From Chloroflexota bacterium (lineage in GTDB: Bacteria > Chloroflexota > Anaerolineae > Promineifilales > Promineifilaceae), in assembly GCA_020628815.1 (NCBI GenBank), contig JAHDEN010000044.1:1-38609 (forward strand): a stretch of 38,609 bases of DNA. The letters are read 5' to 3'. The translations under genes were made by a program, and so were the position numbers. The notes under the pieces were generated by a model. That model saw only the letters and a program-made list of their open reading frames with translations. It had not been told where the DNA came from and ran no database searches. Positions 1-7,443 of the stretch are shown here, one piece after another; the first letter of the stretch is position 1, and the number at the start of each line of letters is the position of its first letter.

Positions 1-114
1 CAACCCCCGCACCGATCGCTGGGGTTGAGCGGGAATTTGCCTATTCCGTTAGGTGATCAATCTGATTCCCTACAATCGGCAAAACTAGATGCAAGCAAGA
101 AGGAAAAGCGATCA

Positions 115-1053
115 ATGACAAAATACGGAATTATTGTGCACGGTGGAGCCTGGGATTGGCCAGATGAACAAGATGCGTTTAAAACCCCTTATTTAGAGGA
201 GTCTGCCCGTATCGGCCGTGATATTTTGGCGGCCGGGGGAAGCGCACTTGATGCGGTTGAAAAAGCGGTTAATTATCTAGAAGATGCCCCCACCTTTGAA
301 GCAGGAACCGGTGTGCCACCCAATCGAAACGGTGTGGCTCAGCTCGATGCGCTGATCGTTGACGGCCGGACGCGTGACTTCGGCTCGGTGGCGGCGGTTG
401 AACGGGTCAAATACCCGATCACCCTTGCGCGCAAAGTGATGGAAGAAACGGCCCACTGCATGTTTGTGGGGGCTGGGGCGGATGAGTTGGCTCGGGAGCT
501 GGGCATGCCGCTAATCCCTAATATTGAGCTGGTGGATGAAAAATCTTGGCGCGCTTTTGTCGAGCGGGATGAACGTGTACTAAAGCCGCAGTGGGGGAAA
601 AGCCAGCCACTCAATGCTGAGCATGTCAGCCATCAGCCGCTAAGCCATGACACGGTCGGGGCGGTTGCCATCGATCAAAACGGCAATGTAGCGGCCGCTA
701 CCTCTTCCAGCGGATCGCCATTTAAACCGGCCGGCCGCGTGGGTGATGCCCCTCTGCTCGGTTCTGGTGGATTTGCGCTGAACGGTGTAGGGGCGGTGAG
801 CTGCACTGGCAATGGGGAAAATATTATGCGTTTGTTGTTAGCCAAATACGCAGCTGACAAAATGGCTGAGGGGATGTCGGCGCAACAAGCGGCCGATGCG
901 GCCGTGAGCTACATGAGTTCGGTTTACCCCAATCCGATGACCGGGATGATTGTGGTAGATGCCCATGGCAACTTGGCCTATGCCAGCTCAACCCCCAAAA
1001 TCGCGGTGTGCTACACGGCCGGTGACCAAATCAAAACCGCTTTTCGTGCTTAA
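115..1053 (+). CDS. Isoaspartyl peptidase / L-asparaginase, plant type (peptidase family T2)
   Basis: This 312-aa protein is an N-terminal-nucleophile hydrolase that would remove isoaspartyl residues from peptides and/or hydrolyse L-asparagine in the cytoplasm. The N-terminal strand with IIVHGGAW, the DA.EKAV..LED segment and the HDTVGAVA motif fit family T2. Thr180 of this motif should become the new N-terminus and nucleophile after autocleavage, close to Thr179 of E. coli IaaA. GRVGDAPLLGSGGFA matches the substrate-loop region. The frame is open back to a TTG at 25, but ATG 115 is preferred because AAGGAA lies about 9 nt upstream and the homologous part begins there. The next gene is convergent, 30 bp away. 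Family assignment is firm; substrate preference is inferred. Confidence 0.92.
   Translation: MTKYGIIVHGGAWDWPDEQDAFKTPYLEESARIGRDILAAGGSALDAVEKAVNYLEDAPTFEAGTGVPPNRNGVAQLDALIVDGRTRDFGSVAAVERVKYPITLARKVMEETAHCMFVGAGADELARELGMPLIPNIELVDEKSWRAFVERDERVLKPQWGKSQPLNAEHVSHQPLSHDTVGAVAIDQNGNVAAATSSSGSPFKPAGRVGDAPLLGSGGFALNGVGAVSCTGNGENIMRLLLAKYAADKMAEGMSAQQAADAAVSYMSSVYPNPMTGMIVVDAHGNLAYASSTPKIAVCYTAGDQIKTAFRA
213..1021. repeat. Cluster of CGGCCG palindromes (example of a window-wide excess)
   Basis: I counted nine copies of CGGCCG in the first 1.05 kb, at 213, 230, 363, 692, 728, 732, 890, 899 and 1016. At this G+C content about 0.2 would be expected by chance in that length. Copies occur in two codon phases here and also in intergenic DNA (for example 3222 and inside the terminator at 5572), so codon usage alone does not explain them. 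The same density continues through most genes, apart from stretches such as the 24-bp repeat tract at 17376-17783. Confidence 0.8.
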
Positions 1054-1083
1054 CTCAGGCCACAGCTAGCTTAAACGATAATT

Positions 1084-2301
1084 TTAACTGTCCCGAGTCA
1101 CATGTGCGTAGGTCCAATTGTGCTTTAAATCAGCTTCGTATTGAATATATAGATTGTCACCTATCTTCAAATCGATGGCTGGAACAACCCCCCAAACCGG
1201 ACTGCGCCAATGATTATTTCGGCTGACTTTATCCGGATGAGATGACAACCGAATTTGCGGACTCAACTGCACCTCAAAATAGACCAGAAGCCCATTCAAC
1301 AACCCATCTATCTGTATGTTAAATGTTTCGCTGTGGTCAATCAATTGATCCCGATTTTGGTACAAGTCTATGTTTGCCAGCGCCAAAGGAGGATGAAGTC
1401 GATCCCAATCGATCATCAGTTGGGTGGTGATATTAAATAGTGGCGCGTTTTTCGCATGGGGCATCTTAACTAAAGCGCTGAAGTCTAAGTTGTACCAATC
1501 TTTCCACTGGGCGACCACCTCTGGCGAGAATTTATGTTTTGAATATTCGGCCGATGGGATTGTAACCAAAAGGCCGAACAGCTCGATACGATTGGGAATC
1601 ATACGTGCATCTGGCTTCAGAAATCTTTTGCGGGCGTCGGCCGTCAATTCAATGATTTGCTCATCTAACGGATCATCCCCAATGATTTCACTCACAAGCA
1701 CATCAGCTTGCTCTGGCAAAGTGATATCGGTTGAGTTCCCGTGACACAGCGTGATCGTATCGGCAAAGCCGTTAAGGGCGAAATTGGCCTTTGCAATTTC
1801 GGCAATATCTTTGTTTATCTCGATCGCATAAACGTGCGAAGCGCCCGCCTGCGCAGCCGCCATGGCTAACACGCCGGTGCCGGTTCCCAAGTCAACCACA
1901 ATATCACCCGGCCGGACAACTTCACGAATCGCATTGATATAACGCTTCGTCCTAGCTCGGTCATTCAACATCTCGATATGAATGGATGGGGAATTAAAAT
2001 CGATGGTCGAATTTTGCATCATTGTCTGGGCCACTTCTACTTCACACAGTACTCCCGCATCAAAAAGCTGCCTAATGGTCTGGGACAGTGCGGCCGCATC
2101 ATGCTCCTCAGCTTGCAACATCTGCTTCAAACCGGCCTCAAACGTTGTTGGCTGGGTAAAGGTGCTCAAAACTTCAAGTGTATGCATATTAGCCTTGAGC
2201 TGGTTTTGTTTCCACTTTAGCTGAACTGAATCATCTCCATTTAAGTGAACGTCTAATTCTGGAATACGTTGAAGCTGCGTTTGTGGGGTGAGAGTTGTCA
2301 T
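1084..2301 (-). CDS. PRMT-like class I SAM-dependent methyltransferase with an extra N-terminal domain
   Basis: This 405-aa protein looks like a bacterial relative of protein arginine methyltransferases. Residues 110-128 match the MLxDxxRTxxY helix that precedes the Rossmann fold in PRMTs. Motif I is VVDLGTGTGVL (135-145) and Glu161 is the ribose-binding acid. The segment SEIIGDDPLDE (204-214) places Glu205 and Glu214 nine residues apart, as in the PRMT double-E loop. His364-Trp365 in NNHW resembles the THW loop. The first ~95 residues form a small helical and winged-helix-like domain that is not part of the PRMT fold; it resembles PqqD-like peptide-recognition domains, but this is a weak suggestion. 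There is no obvious SD. A second methyltransferase gene lies directly upstream on the same strand, 64 bp away, so they may be co-transcribed. Substrate unknown. Confidence 0.8.
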   Translation of the reverse strand: MTTLTPQTQLQRIPELDVHLNGDDSVQLKWKQNQLKANMHTLEVLSTFTQPTTFEAGLKQMLQAEEHDAAALSQTIRQLFDAGVLCEVEVAQTMMQNSTIDFNSPSIHIEMLNDRARTKRYINAIREVVRPGDIVVDLGTGTGVLAMAAAQAGASHVYAIEINKDIAEIAKANFALNGFADTITLCHGNSTDITLPEQADVLVSEIIGDDPLDEQIIELTADARKRFLKPDARMIPNRIELFGLLVTIPSAEYSKHKFSPEVVAQWKDWYNLDFSALVKMPHAKNAPLFNITTQLMIDWDRLHPPLALANIDLYQNRDQLIDHSETFNIQIDGLLNGLLVYFEVQLSPQIRLSSHPDKVSRNNHWRSPVWGVVPAIDLKIGDNLYIQYEADLKHNWTYAHVTRDS

Positions 2302-2365
2302 TGTTAGGGTCTATGAACTTTGGTAGAGATTGCACAGGATAAGATTTGATGGGGTGGATTGAGAT

Positions 2366-3025
2366 TTAGACCGAACGTGAGAATTGCAGGATGTCTCCAT
2401 TAAATTGCTTTTCTAAATAGTCGGTATGTGTCGGCTTGATATGGCTACTTTCAAACCCGTATTGGCTCATCTCTTTGCTAAATTTATTTTTTCGCCCTCT
2501 GCCTGGGTCAACGATAACCACTTCACATTGATCTGTAGCGTGGCTCTGAATAAATCTACCTAATTCTGGAACATGCTGATCTTCGTACAGCAAATCGCTC
2601 CCAATAATTAAGTCAAAAAGTCCTAAAGTGCACATGTCATCGCTCCAAGTTGCTCTCTCGAAGGCGATCTCCTCTGTATTATTTAGCTTCGCATTCCTGT
2701 TCAGGAATCGGTTGGCTTCTGGATGATAGTCGGTTGCGGTAATGTCAGCATTTTGTTTGTTCAGTAGCAGGCTCGAAAGGCCGATCCCGCATCCGATTTC
2801 AAGAATCATCTTGCCGGTGGTTTCATAATCGAGCATGTAGTTTGCAAGAACAAGGCTTGAAGGCCAGACTACCCCAAATAAAGGCCATGCGGCCGAAGAG
2901 ATCCCAAGGTCAGAGGCTGCACCGTTTGGATCGGTAAACTGCTGTTTATCGCGCAGTGTACAAAGATGAATATCGATGTCACCAAACTCGATAGTGTCGT
3001 ACCGGATTCTTAAAGGAATTGTCAT
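2366..3025 (-). CDS. METTL21/FAM86-like protein methyltransferase (Methyltransf_16 type)
   Basis: A 219-aa class I SAM methyltransferase. The SAM-binding motif I is ILEIGCGIGL (74-83), Asp99 (ATDY) follows strand 2, and SDLLYE (143-148) corresponds to the (D/E)xxY motif that marks the METTL21/FAM86/nicotinamide-methyltransferase-like superfamily. The preceding W-P-S-S-L-VLANY segment (about 54-63) also matches. Members modify lysines of chaperones, translation factors or ribosomal proteins, so a protein substrate is likely but not shown. It lies upstream of the PRMT-like gene on the same strand, an arrangement suggesting a small protein-modification operon. The start is the ATG at 3025; no good SD is visible. 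Confidence 0.8.
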   Translation of the reverse strand: MTIPLRIRYDTIEFGDIDIHLCTLRDKQQFTDPNGAASDLGISSAAWPLFGVVWPSSLVLANYMLDYETTGKMILEIGCGIGLSSLLLNKQNADITATDYHPEANRFLNRNAKLNNTEEIAFERATWSDDMCTLGLFDLIIGSDLLYEDQHVPELGRFIQSHATDQCEVVIVDPGRGRKNKFSKEMSQYGFESSHIKPTHTDYLEKQFNGDILQFSRSV

Positions 3026-3282
3026 AATTTTTACTGGTCTGGCTAAAAGCTAAGCCAGTTATCCACGATAAATGACAAACCTTGTTTAAGTAAAGTAAAG
3101 GTAATTGGGAAAAAGCACAAGTAAACTAATCAATTGGTAATTAGGCAGGCGGGGAACTAAAGTTGATTACGGCCCCTATTTACCAGTGATGGGCGGCTTC
3201 TAATTGAGACTGTAGAACCCTCGGCCGGCTACTGTTTTGCCAATGTTTGTTCGATCCAAAGTTCATCGGATCAAGCCGCGCG

Positions 3283-3789
3283 TTACCCCGGCAATAAAAG
3301 CCAAATAAACGCCACAAACACCCCCAAGCCGGTTAAGAACTGAACAACCGTTGTAATGCCCCAGCCAACAACCCCACCAATTCCGGCCTTAGCCGCTTGC
3401 CACGTGTCTTTAACACGGCCGTACTCGACCGCAAAAATACCAAGAAAGTACCCTACTAAAGACCCGATCAGTGCGCCGATCCCAAGCACAAAAGCTCCCA
3501 AGATAAATCCGATCGTTGCCCCGGCAATCCCGCCTAAAATCGCTTTGCCCGACGCACCGGTAGACTTTGCCCCCAGCATCGGCATCCAAATATCAGACGT
3601 TGCCCCAACCAGTGAAACGAGGACCAACAGAACGGTTACCAAAATGCCGATCTGCTCAAAATTGTTCCACCAAGCAAAGCCAACAACCGAAAGACCGATG
3701 AGCACATTGCCCGGCACAACCGGGATCAAACAGCCGATCACCCCGACCAACATGATTAAAATGGTAAAGCCAACAACAATAGGAAACAT
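3283..3789 (-). CDS. DUF456 family membrane protein
   Basis: A 168-aa very hydrophobic protein with about four membrane segments (roughly residues 3-38, 45-68, 85-120 and 140-166). The segment after helix 2, with GAKSTGASGKAILGG, and the following glycine-rich small-residue helices match the DUF456 family. Function is unknown in this family. No signal peptide apart from the first membrane helix. It ends 257 bp upstream of the METTL21-like gene and is preceded by a 164-bp spacer from the small membrane protein gene, so membership in a common operon is uncertain. Confidence 0.8.
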   Translation of the reverse strand: MFPIVVGFTILIMLVGVIGCLIPVVPGNVLIGLSVVGFAWWNNFEQIGILVTVLLVLVSLVGATSDIWMPMLGAKSTGASGKAILGGIAGATIGFILGAFVLGIGALIGSLVGYFLGIFAVEYGRVKDTWQAAKAGIGGVVGWGITTVVQFLTGLGVFVAFIWLLLPG

Positions 3790-3953
3790 AATTTATCTTC
3801 GGGTTCAAATGGCCAAGGGCCGTCGTATTTAGTTTCTGGATTTATCCAGTAAACGGGTTAAATGAAAAAGAGGGGGTGGTGCAAGGTTAGGGCGTTGGCC
3901 GTCTTGAGTTCTTTTACGCAAGAACGGCAAAATCCTCTCAGGAATTAATCTGG

Positions 3954-4157
3954 CTAACGGTATTGGTGCCAAACACGGCGGAGAACAACAAACCAAACAA
4001 CTGCGATCACCGACCAAGCCATCCCTTCAAAATTTCCGTTTAGCCTGTATTCAATCCAAAAATAATAGGCTGTTCCGGCCGCCGCCGTGCCTACCATCGT
4101 CCACGTCACCCAAAAAGTTAGTTGTTCTTGATCCATATCGTTTAACGATTCGCCCAT
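3954..4157 (-). CDS. Small two-helix membrane protein, hypothetical
   Basis: A 67-aa protein with two predicted membrane helices (about residues 14-34 and 45-60, with WTMVGTAAAGTAYYFW and WSVIAVVWFVVL) and a basic C-terminus RRVWHQYR. I do not recognise a family. Its ATG overlaps the last 16 bases of the epimerase gene, so translation is probably coupled. An alternative in-frame ATG at 4136 would begin 5 bp after the epimerase stop. Neither has a convincing SD, which again favours coupling. Confidence 0.6.
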   Translation of the reverse strand: MGESLNDMDQEQLTFWVTWTMVGTAAAGTAYYFWIEYRLNGNFEGMAWSVIAVVWFVVLRRVWHQYR

Positions 4158-5146
4158 TTTTCTAACAATGCTTTTTCTTTTTCAGGTGCCAAATTATTGG
4201 CCCAATTGTGAAAATCGGCCGCCTGCGCCCGCTCATTTTCATACGCCAACGCATCTCGAACCGTCTCGATCAACGGCCGGAACGTTAGCCCCGCATCTAC
4301 CGCTTTTTGTACATTTAGCTGGAACAATCCGGCCGTGTCCGTCGAGCTCTCTGGGATCCAAAACGGCAGTTCGCTCCACGGTTGCACCTCGTTCTCAAGC
4401 AAAAACGCTTCATCTACATAGACCGGATCCGCACTAGCGCCACTCGCCTCGATAGATGCAGCAACCACATCGGCCATCGTTTGAACCGTGGCTGGTCCGG
4501 TCGCATTGAAATCGCCTAAAATATTATTCTCGAGGCAGTGCAGGGTAAATGCGGCTAAATCCCGCGCGTCGATATGCTGCAAAGCGCGCTCCGGTTTGCC
4601 CGGCACCAACACATCCCCACCTTTGGCGATACGAGCGGGCCAGTAGCCAAAGCGGTTGGTGTGATCGTTTGGCCCCGTCACCAACCCCGGCCGAATGATT
4701 AGATGATTGCTCGGGAAAACGGCCTGAACCTCATCCTCGCACAGCACTTTAAACGGGCCATATTTTTCACCCGTAAACTCTTCTTTTCCATCACCCACAT
4801 CACGGCTCATTGGGGATGATTCCGTAATGCCTGGGGCAGATGTGTCTGAAAAAACTGAAATAGTGGAGACAAATGCGTAAGTTTTTACTGCATCTTTTAA
4901 TTTTAAGGCCGAGTCTTTAACCAAACGGGGATAGTAGCCGCAGGCATCGATGACTGCGTCCCAACTCTGCCCATCTAGTGCGTCTAAGCCGCCATCACGG
5001 TCGCCGACCAGCTTTTCGGCCGCTGGGAATAAATCACCGGCCGTTTTCCCCCGATTAAACAATGTCAGCTCATGGCCTCGGTCCAAAACCGCTTGCGCCA
5101 TCGCCCGGCCGACAAATTGTGTGCCACCTAAAACTAATATTTTCAT
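4142..5146 (-). CDS. NAD-dependent epimerase/dehydratase-like protein (extended SDR)
   Basis: A 334-aa extended short-chain dehydrogenase/reductase. The N-terminus MKILVLGGTQFVGRAM carries the dinucleotide-binding GGTxFVGR motif, followed by an Arg (FNRGKT) that suits NADP or NAD-phosphate contacts. YGPFK gives the YxxxK pair. The family includes sugar-nucleotide epimerases and CSP41-like RNA-associated proteins; the substrate cannot be read from sequence. The frame is open to 5170, but the ATG at 5146 has GGAGGA a few bases upstream and is the natural start. Its 3' end overlaps the small membrane protein gene. A perfect palindrome at 5187-5203 sits just upstream. Confidence 0.85.
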   Translation of the reverse strand: MKILVLGGTQFVGRAMAQAVLDRGHELTLFNRGKTAGDLFPAAEKLVGDRDGGLDALDGQSWDAVIDACGYYPRLVKDSALKLKDAVKTYAFVSTISVFSDTSAPGITESSPMSRDVGDGKEEFTGEKYGPFKVLCEDEVQAVFPSNHLIIRPGLVTGPNDHTNRFGYWPARIAKGGDVLVPGKPERALQHIDARDLAAFTLHCLENNILGDFNATGPATVQTMADVVAASIEASGASADPVYVDEAFLLENEVQPWSELPFWIPESSTDTAGLFQLNVQKAVDAGLTFRPLIETVRDALAYENERAQAADFHNWANNLAPEKEKALLEKWANR

Positions 5147-5186
5147 GCCATCCTCCATTCTGTTTTGCACGATTATCTATTAAGAC

Positions 5187-5203
5187 CAATGGAATATCCA
5201 TTG
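5187..5203. promoter_or_regulatory. Perfect palindrome, candidate operator
   Basis: The sequence CAATGGA-ATA-TCCATTG has perfect 7-bp arms around a 3-bp centre. It lies in the 156-bp space between the divergent epimerase gene (start 5146) and the 72-aa protein gene (start 5303), 41 bp upstream of the former. Position and symmetry suit a dimeric repressor site. The protein that would bind is unknown. Confidence 0.4.
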
Positions 5204-5302
5204 ATAATGATAAAAATCTTGCTCCCAACACTCTGAACCATTAAAATTCAAACATTCAATTTATTTGCAAGTTACAGACTTTTTGTCTGATTAAGGAATA
5301 GT

Positions 5303-5521
5303 ATGACAGAACAGGAATATCAGAAAGCACTGGATAAAATCAAAAATGGCTTGGCGACCAAAGTGCGGATCTTTGCACCGGCCGATGCCTGCCCTGTGTG
5401 CACCACCATCGAAGGCGTTTACGAGTTTGATGATGTGCCTGAATTACCCCCCGAAGGATGTTCGTGTTTGGCCGGTCCAACCGCCATGTACGCCCCCGTC
5501 CTTGACCAATTTGGACCCTAA
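5303..5521 (+). CDS. Small cysteine-rich protein, hypothetical
   Basis: A 72-aa soluble protein with an amphipathic N-terminal helix (EQEYQKALDKI) and four cysteines arranged CPVC (31-34) and CSC (53-55), separated by GVYEFDDVPELPPEG. The spacing CxxC...LPPxGCxC recalls the zinc-binding C-terminal region of phage MuF-type proteins, but no phage genes are near, so only a metal-binding mini-protein is inferred. ATG 5303 has AAGGA at a good distance. A short inverted repeat (CAGAC, 5 T, GTCTG at 5275-5289) lies just upstream of the SD and a strong terminator follows, so it is a single-gene transcript. Confidence 0.65.
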   Translation: MTEQEYQKALDKIKNGLATKVRIFAPADACPVCTTIEGVYEFDDVPELPPEGCSCLAGPTAMYAPVLDQFGP

Positions 5522-5567
5522 CCCTAGTTTTCAGTGGTCAGTAAATAGTTTTTAAGTTAAGTCTCAG

Positions 5568-5597
5568 ACGACGGCCGAACGGCTGTCGTTTTTTTTT
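5568..5597 (+). terminator. Rho-independent terminator
   Basis: The arms ACGACGGCC (5568-5576) and GGCTGTCGT (5581-5589) form a 9-bp stem with one G-U pair and a GAAC loop. A run of nine T follows. It ends the transcript of the 72-aa gene. A CGGCCG site is built into the stem. Confidence 0.85.
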
Positions 5598-5693
5598 GCC
5601 TCATCGTCAATCACCACACCTGAGTGCAAGACAGATGTAACTCTGCCGCTATAATCTACATAAATCTGATACCCGAGTGGAAAGATAACTTCT

Positions 5694-7346
5694 ATGACTT
5701 CGAACGCAATGTATATCGACCGGCCGCGCTACAGAAAAATTGTCCGCTTTTTCGGCGGAGCAATTCTGCACTTTGCCTTTTTTGACGTGCTTATCGGCCG
5801 TATTCCCGGTTTGCGTTGGATCATCTTGCGCTCACGCCCTACCCGCATGCGCCGTTTTGCCCGCCGGTTTAAAGACCTTTCGGTAGAAATGGGCGGCGTC
5901 ATGATCAAACTGGGGCAGTTTTTGAGCGCCAGAGTTGATGTGTTGCCGCTTGAGGTCACTCAAGAGCTATTGGGATTGCAGGATACCGTCCCCCCCATTG
6001 CCCTACCGGTGATAAGGCGGGCGTTGCGGAATGAGTTTGGGGATCTTTCAGAAACGTTTTACGAAGTTGAAATGGAGCCTTTGGCCGCCGCCAGCTTGGG
6101 TCAAACGATGCGAGCCTGGCTAAAAACAGAAGATGGGGAACGGGGGGAAGCGGTGGTGATTAAGCTGCTGCGGCCGGGGATTGAAGCGGTGGTGCATACC
6201 GACTTAGCCGCACTCGACACCGTCGCCCCATGGCTAATGCGTTACAAGCCGATTGCACGGCGGGCCAATGTCCCTGACATTATGGAAGAGTTTGGCAAAA
6301 CGCTGTGGGAAGAGCTCGACTATGAGCTAGAAGTGATGAACGTCAACCGGTTCGAAAAGATTTTCGCGAATCATCCCCACATCTACATTCCAGACGTCTA
6401 TGAAGAGATTTCGACCAAACGGGCCATTGTTCTAGAAAATGTCGAAAATCCTAAAATCAACGACCTAGAAGCGATTGTAGCGGCCGGAATTGACGAAAAA
6501 CAGGTTGCCAACGACCTGATCGAAGCCTATTTATTCCAGCTGTTCAAGCACGGCGTTTTTCATGCTGACCCTCATCCCGGCAATTTGTTTATCCGGCCGG
6601 TTGGCCCTGAATTAACTGATGCGGAAAAAGCGGCCGGAAAATATCGCAAACATCAAATTATTTTTATCGACTTCGGGATGATCGGCCGCCTGCCCACGGA
6701 CTTGCGCCAAAACATGGGGCAAGTCTTGGTTGGATTGGTTCAGCAAGACGGCCGTCGTGCCGTGAACGCCTATAACCAGATGGGGTTCTTTTTACCTGGC
6801 ACTGATTTAGAACGCATTATCGAAGCCCAAAACTTTATGATGGAGCGGCTGGACGGCCGAAACCTGATGGAAATGGCCAATCCTGATCCAGAAGAAGTAA
6901 AAGAGATCGGGATGGAGTTCCGAGACATTTTGTTTGACCTGCCGTTTCAAGTACCGCAAAACTTTGTCTATCTCGGCCGTGCTTTAGGCATTTTGTCCGG
7001 CATTGCGTCTGGCCTACATCCCACCATCAACCCATGGTACAGCATTCAGGGATACGGGATGGAATTACTCAATCTTGAACAGCAATTCGATCTTTCGTTT
7101 GACTCATTAGAATCTATCTTCAAAAGCCTACAACCCTATCTCCGTTTGCCCTCTCAAGTGCAGCGGGTCGTCAATGCGGCCGAAAACGGCAAATTACGCA
7201 TCACCAGCAACGATCCCAGCGCAGCACGCCGCCTAGATCGGCTTGAGCGCAAAATGGGCTGGATGAATGTGAGCATCGTCGCCGCCTCTGCCATCCTCTC
7301 TGGGACCCTAATCTACCTAAATCGAGATCGAGAGAAAAATAGCTGA
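5694..7346 (+). CDS. ABC1/UbiB/AarF-family atypical kinase
   Basis: A 550-aa member of the ABC1/ADCK/UbiB family, which supports isoprenoid-quinone biosynthesis or lipid homeostasis through ATP binding or hydrolysis. The family-specific KxGQ motif is KLGQ (72-75), the alanine-rich loop that replaces the glycine loop is AAASLGQ (131-137), the VAIK-type lysine is Lys157 (VVIKLLRP), the catalytic segment is HADPHPGN (290-297), and DFG is at 326-328. A hydrophobic C-terminal helix (about 523-543) probably anchors it in the membrane. A TATAAT at 5650-5655 gives a plausible -10 box, but I see no good -35. ATG 5694 is used; Met6 (5709) is an alternative. In a menaquinone-using organism, quinone synthesis is a reasonable but unproved role. 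Confidence 0.9.
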   Translation: MTSNAMYIDRPRYRKIVRFFGGAILHFAFFDVLIGRIPGLRWIILRSRPTRMRRFARRFKDLSVEMGGVMIKLGQFLSARVDVLPLEVTQELLGLQDTVPPIALPVIRRALRNEFGDLSETFYEVEMEPLAAASLGQTMRAWLKTEDGERGEAVVIKLLRPGIEAVVHTDLAALDTVAPWLMRYKPIARRANVPDIMEEFGKTLWEELDYELEVMNVNRFEKIFANHPHIYIPDVYEEISTKRAIVLENVENPKINDLEAIVAAGIDEKQVANDLIEAYLFQLFKHGVFHADPHPGNLFIRPVGPELTDAEKAAGKYRKHQIIFIDFGMIGRLPTDLRQNMGQVLVGLVQQDGRRAVNAYNQMGFFLPGTDLERIIEAQNFMMERLDGRNLMEMANPDPEEVKEIGMEFRDILFDLPFQVPQNFVYLGRALGILSGIASGLHPTINPWYSIQGYGMELLNLEQQFDLSFDSLESIFKSLQPYLRLPSQVQRVVNAAENGKLRITSNDPSAARRLDRLERKMGWMNVSIVAASAILSGTLIYLNRDREKNS

Positions 7347-7382
7347 TCAGCTTAATCAGTTCCCCCATTACGTTTTCTTTAT

Positions 7383-7421
7383 TTGACACCTTAGAACATT
7401 CATTCTATCATTAGAACATTC
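7383..7421 (+). promoter_or_regulatory. Sigma70 promoter overlapped by an 11-bp direct repeat
   Basis: A consensus -35 box TTGACA (7383-7388) is followed after 17 bp by TATCAT (7406-7411), one mismatch from TATAAT. The 11-mer TTAGAACATTC occurs at 7391-7401, inside the spacer, and again at 7411-7421, over the expected start of transcription. The copies are exactly 20 bp apart, about two helical turns, so a protein could bind both on one DNA face and block RNA polymerase. It drives the FtsK-like gene. Confidence 0.7.
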
Positions 7422-7443
7422 GATCTTTTTTTAGGTGAATGGA

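Noticed and set aside
3829..4017. 62-aa minus-strand open frame
   Set aside because: It overlaps the small membrane protein in another frame, and its Pro/Arg/Cys-rich composition looks random.
5303..5521. Phage MuF-like fragment suggesting a prophage remnant
   Set aside because: Only the cysteine spacing is similar; the gene is complete with its own SD and terminator, and no other phage genes are nearby.
7341..7352. Palindrome AGCTGATCAGCT over the UbiB-like stop codon
   Set aside because: Six-bp arms, no T-run and no functional context; probably chance.
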